DNA from: RYN-230 sp963717125
GTDB taxonomy: Bacteria > Actinomycetota > Actinomycetes > Streptosporangiales > Streptosporangiaceae
Length of the DNA: 64,000 bases
Direction of reading: 5' to 3'
Assembly: GCA_963717125.1 (NCBI GenBank)
Contig: CAVQVG010000007.1
Coordinates: 930,001-994,000, forward strand
Position numbers and translations under genes: made by a program
Shown here: positions 21,334 through 29,945 of the stretch, one piece after another
How positions within the stretch are numbered: position 1 is the stretch's first letter
Layout: every line of letters starts with the position of its first letter
Notes under the pieces: generated by a model
Databases searched by the model: none
What the model was told of the DNA's origin: nothing
The model's input: only the letters and a program-made list of their open reading frames with translations

Positions 21334-22395
21334 ATGAGCAGCGGGGGGACCGCGAAGCGGTGGCGACGGATCACGGTCGCGGTCATCGCGGCGGCCGGCC
21401 TGGCCGCGATCATCGTCACCAACGAGCACATCCTGCTCCAGTCGCTGCACACGCTGGCCCACCTCAACTGGTGGTGGGTGCTGGCCGCGCTGGTGGCCGA
21501 GGCGATCTCGCTGACCGCGTTCGGGGTCAGCCGGGTCATCCTGCTCCGGGCTGAGGGCGACCAGGCCACGCTGGGCACGGTGATGTCGATCACCTACGCG
21601 GGCAACGCGCTGTCCATGGCCGTCCCGTTCGCCGGCGCCCAGCTGGCCGCCGTGTTCTCCTACCGCCAGCTGCGCGGCCGCGGCCTCGGCCCGGCCATCA
21701 CGAGCTGGGCGCTGGCCGTGTCGGCCATCGTGTCCTCGGCCGCGCTGGCGCTCGTCCTGCTGGTCGGGGCGTTCGTCGGCGGCCAGCCCGCCGCGACCGT
21801 GGCCGGCCTGATCGGGGCGGCGGTGTTCCTGGTCCCGGGCGTCACCGTGCTGCTCGCCCTGCGCTACCGGGCCGCGCGGGCCTGGATCCACCGCACCGCG
21901 GCCGTGCTGCTCCGCCCACTGCAGCGGCGGTGGGGCAAGCCATGGATGGAGCCGGCGGCCCTGGAGGGCTTCCTGGACCGGGTGGCCAGCATCAGCCTGC
22001 CGGGCACCCGTTATGTCCAGGTGTTCGCGCTGGCCCTGGTGAACTGGCTGGGCGACTGCGGCTGCCTGGCCTGCTCGATCCTGGCCACCGGGCGGCCGGT
22101 GCCGTGGCACGGGCTGCTGCTGGCCTACGGCGCGGGCGCCGCGGTGGGCAGTTCGGGGCTGTCCCCGGGCGGGTTCGCGCTGGTCGAGATCGCGCTGACG
22201 GCCGCGCTGACCGCGGCCGGGATGACCGCCTCGGCCGCGCTGGCCGCGTCCATCGCGTACCGGCTGATCAGTTTCTGGCTGATCCTGATCGGCGGCGGCG
22301 TCTCGTTCATCGTGCTGGCCCGCCGGGGCGCCGCGCCGGTCGCCGAGGACACGCCCCCGCCGCAGCCTGCTGCCCACTCCCCCGACCCCGGGTAA
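21334..22395 (+). CDS. LPG synthase-type flippase domain protein (UPF0104-like)
   Basis: A 353-residue integral membrane protein with about eight helices and the lysylphosphatidylglycerol synthase transmembrane-region pattern: GVSRVILLRAEGDQATLGTVMSITYAGNALSMAVPFAGAQLAA early, and the GAGAAVGSSGLSPGGFALVEIALTAALTAAG motif plus AYRLISFWLILIGGGVSF late. Such domains occur alone as putative lipid flippases or fused to aminoacyl-transfer domains; no transferase domain is present. The ATG lies 14 bases after the RDD stop but has no good ribosome site, so a different start is possible. It converges on the SAHH-like gene across a short hairpin. Confidence 0.85.
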   Translation: MSSGGTAKRWRRITVAVIAAAGLAAIIVTNEHILLQSLHTLAHLNWWWVLAALVAEAISLTAFGVSRVILLRAEGDQATLGTVMSITYAGNALSMAVPFAGAQLAAVFSYRQLRGRGLGPAITSWALAVSAIVSSAALALVLLVGAFVGGQPAATVAGLIGAAVFLVPGVTVLLALRYRAARAWIHRTAAVLLRPLQRRWGKPWMEPAALEGFLDRVASISLPGTRYVQVFALALVNWLGDCGCLACSILATGRPVPWHGLLLAYGAGAAVGSSGLSPGGFALVEIALTAALTAAGMTASAALAASIAYRLISFWLILIGGGVSFIVLARRGAAPVAEDTPPPQPAAHSPDPG

Positions 22396-22404
22396 CGCCG
22401 CGCG

Positions 22405-22419
22405 CCCCTGGATCAGGGG
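22405..22419. terminator. hairpin between convergent genes
   Basis: CCCCTG-gat-CAGGGG makes a 6-pair stem with a 3-base loop in the 25-base gap between two converging genes. It could stop transcription both ways. No T-run. Confidence 0.4.
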
Positions 22420-22420
22420 A

Positions 22421-23710
22421 TCAGGTCTGCTGCCAGGAACTCAGGTAGTCCCGCTGGGCCGGGGTCAGCTCGTCGATGGCGGCGCCGGTGGCGGCCAGCG
22501 CGAGCCGGGCCACCTCGTCGTCGATCTCCGGCGGTACCGGGTGCACGCCGGGTAGCAGCGACTCGTGCGCCCGGGCCAGCCAGGCCAGCACCAGCGCCTG
22601 CCCGGCGAACGCCACGTCCATCACCGAGGCCGGGTTGCCCTCGGCGGCGACCAGGTTGACGATGCGGCCCTCGGCCAGCAGCAGCAGCCGCCGCCCGTCG
22701 GCCAGCACATACTCGTCGGTGTGCGGGCGCACCTCGGGCAGGACGCTGACCGCCAGGCCGGCCAGCGCCCGCACGTCCACCTCGACGTCGAAGTGGCCCG
22801 CGTTGGCCAGGATGGCGCCGTCCCGCATCGCCGCCATGTGCTCGGCGGTGATCACGTCCCGGCCGCCGGTCGCGGTGATGAACACCTCCCCGAGCGGCGC
22901 CGCCGACGCCATCGGCAGCACCCGGTAGCCCTGCATCATCGCGTCCAGCGCGCGCACCGGGTCCACCTCGGTGACGATGACCTGGGCGCCCAGCCCGCGG
23001 GCCCGTTGCGCGATGCCGCGGCCGCACCAGCCGAACCCGGCCACCACCACGGTCCGCCCGGCCAGCAGGATGTTGGTCGCCCGGAGCAGGCCATCCACCA
23101 CGGACTGGCCGGTGCCGTGCGTGCTGTCCAGCATCAGCCGGGTGCCGGTGGCGTCCGCCGCCACCGCGGGGAACGCGAGCGTGCCCTCGCTGGCCATCCG
23201 GTGCAGCCGTATCACCCCGGCCGGGGTGGACTCGCAGCCGCCCGCCACCTTGCCTAGCAGGTCCGGCCGAGCCGTGTGCAGCGCCTCCATCAGGTCGCCG
23301 CCGTCGTCCACCACCAGGTCCGGCCCGGCGTCCAGGGCCCGCTGGATGTGCTCGTCGTAGCTGGCCCGGTCCGCCCCGGCCCGGGCGTACACCACGGCCG
23401 CCCCGGAGGTCTCCAGCGCGGCCGCGATGTCGTCCTGGGTGGACAGCGGGTTGGAGGCGGCCAGGAACACCTGGGCGCCGCCGGCCCGCAACGCCCCGAC
23501 CAGGACCGCGGTCTCGGCCGTGACGTGCAGGCAGGCCGCCACCCGCAACCCGTCCAGCGGCCGCTCGGCGGCGAACCGCGCGGCGATGCCGCGGAGCACC
23601 GGCATGGACCGCTCGGCCCAGCCGATCCGGGCCAGCCCCGTGCTGGCCAGCCCGGGGTCCGCGATGTCCCCGCCCGGCCGCTCGCTCACCGCACCGCCCG
23701 CACGCGCCAC
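22421..23710 (-). CDS. adenosylhomocysteinase-like paralogue with altered active site
   Basis: This 429-residue protein has the SAHH fold of the shorter archaeal/Thermotoga type: substrate half with CLHVTAETAVLVGALRAGG and LVVDDGGDL, Rossmann motif VVVAGFGWCGRGIAQRARGLGAQVIVTEVDP, and ANAGHFDVEVD. It lacks the C-terminal KPDHYRY tail of its neighbour. Against canonical enzymes, several catalytic positions differ: the second Glu of EETTTG is Ser161, the Lys of KxxFDN is Arg191, and the following Asn is Ser196, while His62 and Asp195 remain. It may act on a different nucleoside-homocysteine, be non-catalytic, or regulate the paralogue. It starts 13 bases after the ahcY stop, so the two are likely co-transcribed. 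The GTG at 23710 has no clear ribosome site; GTG 23689 is an alternative. Confidence 0.85.
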   Translation of the reverse strand: MARAGGAVSERPGGDIADPGLASTGLARIGWAERSMPVLRGIAARFAAERPLDGLRVAACLHVTAETAVLVGALRAGGAQVFLAASNPLSTQDDIAAALETSGAAVVYARAGADRASYDEHIQRALDAGPDLVVDDGGDLMEALHTARPDLLGKVAGGCESTPAGVIRLHRMASEGTLAFPAVAADATGTRLMLDSTHGTGQSVVDGLLRATNILLAGRTVVVAGFGWCGRGIAQRARGLGAQVIVTEVDPVRALDAMMQGYRVLPMASAAPLGEVFITATGGRDVITAEHMAAMRDGAILANAGHFDVEVDVRALAGLAVSVLPEVRPHTDEYVLADGRRLLLLAEGRIVNLVAAEGNPASVMDVAFAGQALVLAWLARAHESLLPGVHPVPPEIDDEVARLALAATGAAIDELTPAQRDYLSSWQQT

Positions 23711-23723
23711 CGCACCAGGCCGG

Positions 23724-25187
23724 TCAGTACCGGTAGTGGTCCGGCTTGTACGGGCCCTCCACCGGGACGCCGATGTAGCTGGCCTGGTCCTTGGTCAGCT
23801 CGGTGAGCCGCACACCCAGCGCGTCCAGGTGCAGCCGGGCCACCTTCTCGTCCAGGTACTTGGGCAGCACGTGCACGCCCACCGGGTACTCATCGGCCTT
23901 GGTGAACAGCTCGATCTGGGCGATCACCTGGTTGGTGAACGAGTTGGACATCACGAAACTGGGGTGCCCGGTCGCGTTGCCCAGGTTCAGCAGCCGGCCC
24001 TCGGACAGCAGGATGATCGAGTGCCCGTCGGCGAAGAACCACTCGTCCACCTGCGGCTTGATGGTCAGCTTGCGGACACCCGGGATCTGGCCCAGGCTGG
24101 CCACGTCGATCTCGTTGTCGAAGTGACCGATGTTGCCCACGATGGCCTGGTGCTTCATCCGGCTCATCTGGTCCGCCGTGATGATGTCCCGGTTGCCGGT
24201 CGCGGTGACGAAGATGTCCGCCGAGGTCAGCACGTCCTCGAGCAGCGCCACCTGGTAGCCGTCCATGGCCGCCTGCAGCGCGCAGATCGGGTCCACCTCG
24301 GTGATGACGACCCGGGCACCCTGGCCGCGCAGCGACTCGGCGCAGCCCTTGCCCACGTCCCCGTAGCCGCACACCACGGTCACCTTGCCGCCGATCAGCA
24401 CGTCGGTGGCCCGCTTGATTCCGTCGATCAGCGAGTGCCGGCAGCCGTACTTGTTGTCGAACTTGGACTTCGTCACCGAGTCGTTCACGTTGATGGCCGG
24501 GAAGGCCAGCGTGCCGGTCTGGGCCATCTCGTACAGCCGGTGCACGCCGGTGGTGGTCTCCTCGGTGACGCCGCGGATGCCCTCGGCCATCACCGTCCAC
24601 CGGTCGTCGCGCTCCGCCAGCGAGCGGCGCAGCAGGTCGAGCACGACCCGCCACTCCTCCGGGTCGTCCTCGGCCGCCGACGGCACGCCACCCGCGCCCT
24701 CGTACTCGGCGCCCTTGTGCACCAGCAGGGTGGCGTCCCCGCCGTCATCGAGGATCATGTTCGGGCCCCCGCCCGCCTCCCCTGCCCCCTTCTCTGGCCA
24801 GCTCAGCGCCTGGTTAGTGCACCACCAGTACTCCTCCAGCGTCTCGCCCTTCCAGGCGAACACCGGGATACCCTGCGGGTCGTCCGGCGTGCCGTCCGGG
24901 CCGACCGCGACCGCCGCCGCGGCGTGGTCCTGGGTGGAGAAGATGTTGCAGCTCGCCCACCGGACCTGCGCGCCCAGCGCGACCAGCGTCTCGATCAGCA
25001 CGGCCGTCTGGATGGTCATGTGCAGCGACCCGGTGATCCGGGCCCCGCGCAGCGGCTGCGCGTCGGCGTACTCGGCGCGCACCGACATCAGGCCGGGCAT
25101 CTCGTGCTCGGCCAGCCGGATCTCCTTGCGGCCGAAGTCAGCCAGGGACAGATCGGCAACCTTGAACGGAACGGGTTCCGTGGGCAT
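23724..25187 (-). CDS. ahcY: adenosylhomocysteinase
   Basis: SAHH hydrolyses S-adenosylhomocysteine to adenosine and homocysteine, clearing the product of methyl transfer. The 487-residue protein is the long bacterial/eukaryotic type: GSLHMTIQTAVLIETLVALGAQVRWASCNIFSTQDHAAAA, LDDGGDATLLVH, GVTEETTTGVHRLYEM, the catalytic KSKFDNKYGCRHSLIDGIKR, NAD motif VVCGYGDVGKGCAESLRG, and the C-terminal KPDHYRY that reaches into the neighbouring subunit. The actinobacterial insert WPEKGAGEAGGGPNMI is present. GAGGAG lies 5 bases before the ATG. It is divergent from a MerR-like gene (110 bases) and followed by a paralogue. Confidence 0.98.
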   Translation of the reverse strand: MPTEPVPFKVADLSLADFGRKEIRLAEHEMPGLMSVRAEYADAQPLRGARITGSLHMTIQTAVLIETLVALGAQVRWASCNIFSTQDHAAAAVAVGPDGTPDDPQGIPVFAWKGETLEEYWWCTNQALSWPEKGAGEAGGGPNMILDDGGDATLLVHKGAEYEGAGGVPSAAEDDPEEWRVVLDLLRRSLAERDDRWTVMAEGIRGVTEETTTGVHRLYEMAQTGTLAFPAINVNDSVTKSKFDNKYGCRHSLIDGIKRATDVLIGGKVTVVCGYGDVGKGCAESLRGQGARVVITEVDPICALQAAMDGYQVALLEDVLTSADIFVTATGNRDIITADQMSRMKHQAIVGNIGHFDNEIDVASLGQIPGVRKLTIKPQVDEWFFADGHSIILLSEGRLLNLGNATGHPSFVMSNSFTNQVIAQIELFTKADEYPVGVHVLPKYLDEKVARLHLDALGVRLTELTKDQASYIGVPVEGPYKPDHYRY

Positions 25188-25267
25188 GACACTCCTCAGC
25201 AGGATCTCGGGGTAGACACCCCGACGCTACGGCACCGCCCGGCCCGCCCGCACCACCGTGGTCCCAT

Positions 25268-25297
25268 TTCTGACAAAAATTTGTTAGCTTAACGCTC
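25268..25297 (+). promoter_or_regulatory. AT-rich intergenic element before the MerR-like gene
   Basis: In a very GC-rich region this 30-base stretch contains CTGACAAAAATTTG and GTTAGCTTAAC (arms GTTA/TAAC) immediately before the ATG. No ribosome site is seen, so transcription could start near the codon. It lies between the divergent ahcY and MerR-like genes and is a plausible operator or promoter for one or both. Confidence 0.4.
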
Positions 25298-25759
25298 ATG
25301 CGTATCTCAGCCGCCGCCCAGCAGCTCGGTACCTCGCCGCGGATGTTGCGGTACCGCGAGATTCTCGGGTTGCTGCCGCCGGTCCGCGAGCCGGCCACCC
25401 GGTGGCGGTCCGCCGGGGCCCGGCTGGCCCGGGGCCCGGCGCACCGCCAGTTCACCCGGGACGACCTGGCCGCTGTGTCACTGGCCCTGGATATCGAGCG
25501 GCGGCTGGACATCAGTCCGGCGGCACTCGCGTTCGGCCTGCGGGTGCTGAGTGATCCCCGGGTCCGGGCCGAGGTGGCCGAGCTCGGCCGGCGCATCGGC
25601 CGCATCCCGGCCCCGCCCGGCCAGGCCCTGGACTTCGAGAAAGAGCGCGCCCTCCGCCTGCTGAACATGACCCGCCGCCCCCCGCACCCCCCAACCCCCG
25701 CGCCAACTCCCAGCCGCCCCGCCCCCGCCAACCCCCCCGGCCGCCCCCGCCCCGGCTAA
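25298..25759 (+). CDS. MerR-like HTH regulator
   Basis: A 153-residue protein with an N-terminal winged-helix like MerR (MRISAAAQQLGTSPRMLRYREILGLLPPVRE, QFTRDDLAAVSLALDIERRLDISPAALAFGLRVLSDPRVRAEVAELGRRIG), no cysteine-rich metal-binding C terminus, and a low-complexity Pro-rich tail of about 30 residues that runs into a C-rich tandem repeat. MerR proteins usually bind between divergent promoters, so the ahcY promoter or its own is the natural target. The effector is unknown. Confidence 0.75.
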   Translation: MRISAAAQQLGTSPRMLRYREILGLLPPVREPATRWRSAGARLARGPAHRQFTRDDLAAVSLALDIERRLDISPAALAFGLRVLSDPRVRAEVAELGRRIGRIPAPPGQALDFEKERALRLLNMTRRPPHPPTPAPTPSRPAPANPPGRPRPG

Positions 25760-25883
25760 CCCCCCGGCCGCCCCGCCCCCGCTAACCCCCCGGCCGCCCC
25801 CGCTAACCCCTCCGGCCACTCCCGCCCCGTCAACCCTCCGGGCCGCTCCTGTCACCGGTCAACCCCCCGGCCGACCCGCCCCG
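25729..25883 (+). repeat. C-rich tandem repeat spanning the MerR-like gene stop
   Basis: Five to six degenerate units of 21-29 bases built on AACCCCCCGGCCGCCCC run from inside the last codons through the stop (TAA at 25757-25759) and about 120 bases beyond. CTAA recurs at the unit junctions early on, so the stop-codon environment is itself repeated. Confidence 0.65.
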
Positions 25884-25902
25884 TCGTGTGCATGGCTGAA
25901 GC

Positions 25903-25937
25903 ATTCACGCAGTTGGGACTGCGTGAATGAATCATTC
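25903..25937. promoter_or_regulatory. stacked palindromes
   Basis: ATTCACGCAGT-tggg-ACTGCGTGAAT is a perfect 11-base inverted repeat (25903-25928), immediately overlapped by GAATGA-a-TCATTC (25925-25937). The pair sits between the MerR-like gene and the end of the CDF gene and could be a terminator or a protein-binding site. Confidence 0.45.
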
Positions 25938-25987
25938 ATGTAGTTCGGGGCGGGCGGTGGGGGCCGTGGCTGAAAGATTGGGGTAGT

Positions 25988-26925
25988 TCAGCGGCGGGGG
26001 CGGCGGACGGCGCGGATGGCGGGGTCGGTGGCGTCGGCGCGGCTGGGGCGGTAGAGGTCGGGCTCCAGGTAGATCATCTCGGCGATGGGGACGGCCTGGC
26101 GGACCCGGCGTTCGGCCGCGTCGATGCCCGCCGCCACCAGCGCCGCGCTGTCCGCGCCGCTGATCGCGATCTTGGCCGCGACCAGCAGGCTTTCCGGGCC
26201 TATGTGCAGCGTGCGCAGGTGGATCACGCATTGCACCTCGGGGCCCGCCTCCAGCGCGGTGACGATGGCGCGCTCCGTCTCGGCGCTGGCCGACTCCCCG
26301 ATCAGCAGGCTCTTCATCTCCACCGCCAGCACGGCCGCGACGCAGCCGAGCAGCACCCCGATGGCCAGCGAGCGGCCCCGTCCCAGACTCCGTCGCCGGT
26401 GATCACGGTCAGCGCGACCCCGGCCGTGGCGAACACCAGGCCGGTCAGCGCCGCGATGTCCTCGAGCAGGATGGCGGGCAGCTCCGGCGCCTTGGCCCGG
26501 CGGATGAACGCGGTCCAGCTGATCCGCCCGCGCACCTGGTTACTCTCGCGCACCGCGGTGCGCAGCGAGAAGCTCTCCAGGCCCATCGCGATGACCAGCA
26601 CCACGAACGCGACCGCGGGCGAGGTGATGTGCTCCGGGTTGAGGATCTTATGGATGCCCTCGTACAGCGAGAACACGGCGCCCACGGTGAACAGCACCAC
26701 CGCGACCACGAACGCGTAGAAGTACCGTTCCCGGCCGAACCCGAACGGGTGCTCCTCGGTCTCCTCGCGCTGCGCCCGGCGGCGGCCGATCAGCAGCAGC
26801 GCCTGGTTGCCGCTGTCGGCCAGCGAGTGCACCGACTCGGCCAGCATGGACGCCGAGCCGGTGATGACGAACGCGACCAGCTTGACAACCGCGATGCCCA
26901 GGTTCGCGCCCAGCGCGGCCAGCAC
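25988..26925 (-). pseudogene. cation diffusion facilitator transporter, frame-broken
   Basis: CDF proteins export divalent metals such as Zn or Co in exchange for protons. The N-terminal two-thirds carries GSASMLAESVHSLADSGNQALLLIG, HPFGFGRERYFYAFVVAVVLFTVGAVFSLYEG and four to five membrane helices up to VITGDGVWDG; the last helix and cytoplasmic domain (RSLAIGVLLGCVAAVLAVEMKSLLIGES, then CVIHLRTLHIGPESLLVAAKI) are in another frame. The break lies near 26376-26384 in a GGGG run, consistent with one missing base. No ATG/GTG/TTG precedes the first helix in frame apart from GTG 26925, although coding-like codons extend back to about 27015, directly after the isomerase stop. Either the gene is decayed or the sequence has errors here. 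Confidence 0.75.
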
Positions 26926-27020
26926 CGCACGCAGCCCGGCACCGCGGGATTTCTGGTCCTGCTCCGTCCCGGCGGCCTGCGCGGCCTGGTCCGGGACGGC
27001 CTCGCTGTCACTGCTGATAG

Positions 27021-28199
27021 CTACGCGATCCTGTCTTTGAGGTCGCCGATGGCGGCGACCGGTCCGGGGTCCACCCCGGTGGCGATACCCAGGTACACGG
27101 CGGCGTAGTCGATGAGCTGGATCAGGCTGGCCAGCCGGTGCAGCGGCCGGTCCCCCTCGGCGGCCAGCTCGCTGACCTCGATGCCGCGCCGCCCGGCGAG
27201 TTCCGCGGACACTTCCCGCCGCCGGGCTACCTGCGGGTGCTCGGCCGTGTCCCGCAGGATGACCAGGCGCAGCGGCACCGGCGGCCCCGCTTCCTCTTCC
27301 TCGTCCAGGCCGGGCTCGTCCAGGACCGGAGCGGCCAGCACCGGGTCGGCCAGCACGGTGTGGCTGCCGGCCGGCCACGGCGCGAACGGGCCGTCGAACG
27401 TGACCACCTGGTTGTGGTTGGCCTCCGGCAGCACGCCGTGCACCGCCGGGTACTTGGCATCTTCGTTGAGCTGGCAGGCGAACCGGAGCGCGGCCGTGCC
27501 GGCCAGCGGTGAACTGCCCCAGATCATCGGCAGCGAGCCGGCCAGCTCCAGGGCCAGCGTCTTGGCCGGGTTGACGAAAGCCTCGCTGTCCGGGCGGCAC
27601 AGGTGGGAGATCCGCTCCAGGGTGACCGCCGTCGCCTCGAACTCGTCGGCGGTCACTTCGGTCAGGCCGAGCCGGGTCGCGATCACCAGCAGCGGCACGG
27701 ACAGGCCCCACAGGCCGGCCCGGTCCATGCCGGGCCGCTCGATGGGCACGTACGGCGCGCGGGCCTGCTCGGCGATCAGGGCCAGCGGGGTGCGGGCCGC
27801 GCCCGCCGCGGCCAGCGGGCAGCCACGGCGCACCGCCTCGGCCGCCACCGTCAGCGTCTCCTCGGCCGACCCGGAGCTGGACACCGCGAGGACCAGGTCG
27901 GCGGCGCCCACCCAGCCGGGCAGCTGGTAGTCGTGCACGACCACGACCGGGACGGCGCAACCCGGGCCGCAGACCGCCTTGAGCACCTCCGCGGCCAGCC
28001 CCGACCCACCCATGCCGCAGGCCACGATGGCCCGCGGCCGCCCGGCCGAGAGCGCCGCGGACAGCTCGGTCTCCTCGGTGGCCCGCAGCGCCCGGCGGAT
28101 CTGGGCGGCGCCCGAGGCGACGTGCCGGAGAATGCCGCTGGGGTCGGCCGCCTCCAGTTGCGCCACCGAGTCCAGGCGCTCCTGGGCCGCCGCGGTCAT
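27021..28199 (-). CDS. SIS-domain phosphoglucose/phosphomannose isomerase family protein
   Basis: A 392-residue protein with two SIS sugar-isomerase lobes: RPRAIVACGMGGSGLAAEVLKAVCG with VLAVSSSGSAEETLTVAAEAVRRG in the first, and WGSSPLAGTAALRFACQLNEDAKYPAVHGVLPEANHNQVV with the C-terminal ASLIQLIDYAAVYLGIATGVDPGPV in the second. This matches the bifunctional PGI/PMI family found in archaea and actinobacteria, interconverting glucose-6-P or mannose-6-P with fructose-6-P. Its 4-base overlap with the Trm112-like gene and proximity to phosphomannomutase suggest mannose-donor supply. An acidic DEPGLDEEEEAG loop is an unusual insertion. The ATG overlaps the upstream stop; ribosome site weak. Confidence 0.87.
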   Translation of the reverse strand: MTAAAQERLDSVAQLEAADPSGILRHVASGAAQIRRALRATEETELSAALSAGRPRAIVACGMGGSGLAAEVLKAVCGPGCAVPVVVVHDYQLPGWVGAADLVLAVSSSGSAEETLTVAAEAVRRGCPLAAAGAARTPLALIAEQARAPYVPIERPGMDRAGLWGLSVPLLVIATRLGLTEVTADEFEATAVTLERISHLCRPDSEAFVNPAKTLALELAGSLPMIWGSSPLAGTAALRFACQLNEDAKYPAVHGVLPEANHNQVVTFDGPFAPWPAGSHTVLADPVLAAPVLDEPGLDEEEEAGPPVPLRLVILRDTAEHPQVARRREVSAELAGRRGIEVSELAAEGDRPLHRLASLIQLIDYAAVYLGIATGVDPGPVAAIGDLKDRIA

Positions 28200-28381
28200 G
28201 AACCTGCAGCGGGCCGCCGCGCCTCGTCCACCAGCAGCACCGGGATGTCGTCCCGGACCGGGTAGGCCAGTCCGCAGTCCGGGTTGGTGCAGACCAGCTC
28301 GCTGGCGGCCGCATCGGCGCGCAGCGGCGCGTGGCACTGCGGGCAGGCCAGGATCTCGAGCAGCCAGTCGTCGATCTTCAC
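28196..28381 (-). CDS. Trm112-family zinc-ribbon protein
   Basis: A 61-residue protein of the Trm112/YcaR family: LEILACPQCHAPLR and VCTNPDCGLAYPVRDDIPVLLVDEA, with four cysteines arranged to hold zinc. Eukaryotic Trm112 activates methyltransferases; bacterial members are mostly uncharacterised and often sit beside mannose-metabolism genes in actinobacteria. The GTG start follows GGAGGG. It overlaps the SIS isomerase start by 4 bases and follows phosphomannomutase by 42 bases. Confidence 0.88.
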   Translation of the reverse strand: MKIDDWLLEILACPQCHAPLRADAAASELVCTNPDCGLAYPVRDDIPVLLVDEARRPAAGS

Positions 28382-28423
28382 AACGCCCTCCCGGAGCGGT
28401 GGTGGTTCCCTGCGGCGGGCCGG

Positions 28424-29779
28424 TTACCGGGGCTGGCTGCGCACCATGCCCAGCACCTCGTCGCGCAGCCTGAGCATAGTGTCCTCGTCGGCCGCCTCGA
28501 GATTCAGCCGGAGCAGCGGTTCGGTGTTGGACGGCCGCAGGTTGAACCACCAGCCGTCCCCGGTGATGGTCAGCCCGTCCAGCTCGTCGGCGCTGATCCC
28601 GGGGCGGCTGGTGAACTCCGCCCGGACCTGGGCGGTCACCCCAACCTGATCCGCCACCTCGCTATTGATCTCGCCGGACGCGACGTACCGGGAATACTCG
28701 GCCAGCAGCTCGGACAGCGGCGCGTCCTGGGTACCGAGAGCGGCCAGCACGTGCAGCGCGGCGAGCATGCCGGAGTCGGCGTACCAGAAGTCGCGGAAGT
28801 AGAAGTGCCCGGAGTGCTCGCCGCCGAACACGGCGCCGGTCTCCGCCATCCGGGCCTTGATGAACGAATGGCCGACCCGGGTGCGCACCGCGCTGCCGCC
28901 GTGCTCGGCGATGATCTCGGGCACCGCCTGCGAGGTGATCAGGTTGTGGATCACCGTGCTGCCAGGGTCCCGGGCCAGCTCGCGCACCGCGATCAGCGCG
29001 GTGAGCACGGACGGCGAGACGATGTGCCCGCGCTCGTCAACCACGAAGCAGCGGTCCGCGTCGCCGTCGAAGGCCAAGCCGATGTCCGCACCCGCGTCGA
29101 GCACCGCGCGCTGCAGGTCACGCAGGTTCTCCGGGTCGATGGGGTTGGCCTCGTGGTTGGGGAACGTGCCGTCCAGCTCGAAATAGAGCGGCACCAGGGT
29201 GAGCGGCAGTCCCTCGAACACCTTCGGCACGGTGTGCCCGGCCATCCCGTTTCCCGCGTCCACCGCGACGGTGAGCGGCCGGATGGCGGACACATCGACC
29301 AGCGTCTTGAGGTGGTCCGCGTACCCGGACAGCAGGTCGCGCCGGGTGATCGTGCCGGGCGGGCGGCCCGAAGCCGGCACCCCGGCGGCGGCCATGTCGC
29401 GCAGCTGGATCAGTCCGGTGTCCGCACCCACCGGCCGGGCGCCGTCGCGGCACAGCTTGATGCCGTTGTACTTGGCCGGGTTGTGGCTGGCGGTGACCAC
29501 CGCGCCGGGCATGCCGAACGTGCCGCTGGCGTAGTAGAGCATGTCGGTGGAGCCCAGGCCGCCCTCGATGACGTCCGCGCCCTGGGCGGCGGCGCCGCGG
29601 CCGAACGCCTCAGCCAGCGGCGCCGACGAGGTGCGCATGTCGTGCAGGGTGACCACGCTGCGCGCCCCGGTCAGCCGCACGAAGGCGGCACCCACCGACT
29701 CCGCGACCTGCTCGTCGAATTCGTCCGGGACGATCCCGCGGATGTCGTAGGCCTTGAAGATCTTCTGGTAGTCGCCCAC
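28424..29779 (-). CDS. manB: phosphomannomutase/phosphoglucomutase
   Basis: A 451-residue alpha-D-phosphohexomutase converting mannose-6-P to mannose-1-P (or the glucose pair), feeding GDP-mannose for glycolipid and glycoprotein mannosylation. Diagnostic motifs in order: FKAYDIRGIVPDEFDE, phosphoserine loop VVTASHNPAKYNG, metal-binding LAFDGDADRCF, sugar-specificity loop GGEHSGHFYFRDFW, and phosphate-binding RPSNTEPLLRL. GTG 29779 gives the family N terminus and has GGGAGGC about 10 bases upstream. The DUF3499 gene precedes it in the same direction, as in M. tuberculosis Rv3257c-Rv3258c. Confidence 0.95.
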   Translation of the reverse strand: MGDYQKIFKAYDIRGIVPDEFDEQVAESVGAAFVRLTGARSVVTLHDMRTSSAPLAEAFGRGAAAQGADVIEGGLGSTDMLYYASGTFGMPGAVVTASHNPAKYNGIKLCRDGARPVGADTGLIQLRDMAAAGVPASGRPPGTITRRDLLSGYADHLKTLVDVSAIRPLTVAVDAGNGMAGHTVPKVFEGLPLTLVPLYFELDGTFPNHEANPIDPENLRDLQRAVLDAGADIGLAFDGDADRCFVVDERGHIVSPSVLTALIAVRELARDPGSTVIHNLITSQAVPEIIAEHGGSAVRTRVGHSFIKARMAETGAVFGGEHSGHFYFRDFWYADSGMLAALHVLAALGTQDAPLSELLAEYSRYVASGEINSEVADQVGVTAQVRAEFTSRPGISADELDGLTITGDGWWFNLRPSNTEPLLRLNLEAADEDTMLRLRDEVLGMVRSQPR

Positions 29780-29945
29780 TGAGCGTCTGCCTCCCGTGCC
29801 TGTAGCTGCCCCGTCATGCCGGGCGGGCGTTGTTTCGACGGAACAATGCCCTGGCTGGCGCCGATCCGCCCGGCTCTTTGTCCGATGTTGGGGATAGCGG
29901 TGCGCGGACAACGAGCCTACCGGCCCAGCCAGCGCGGGACCCCGG

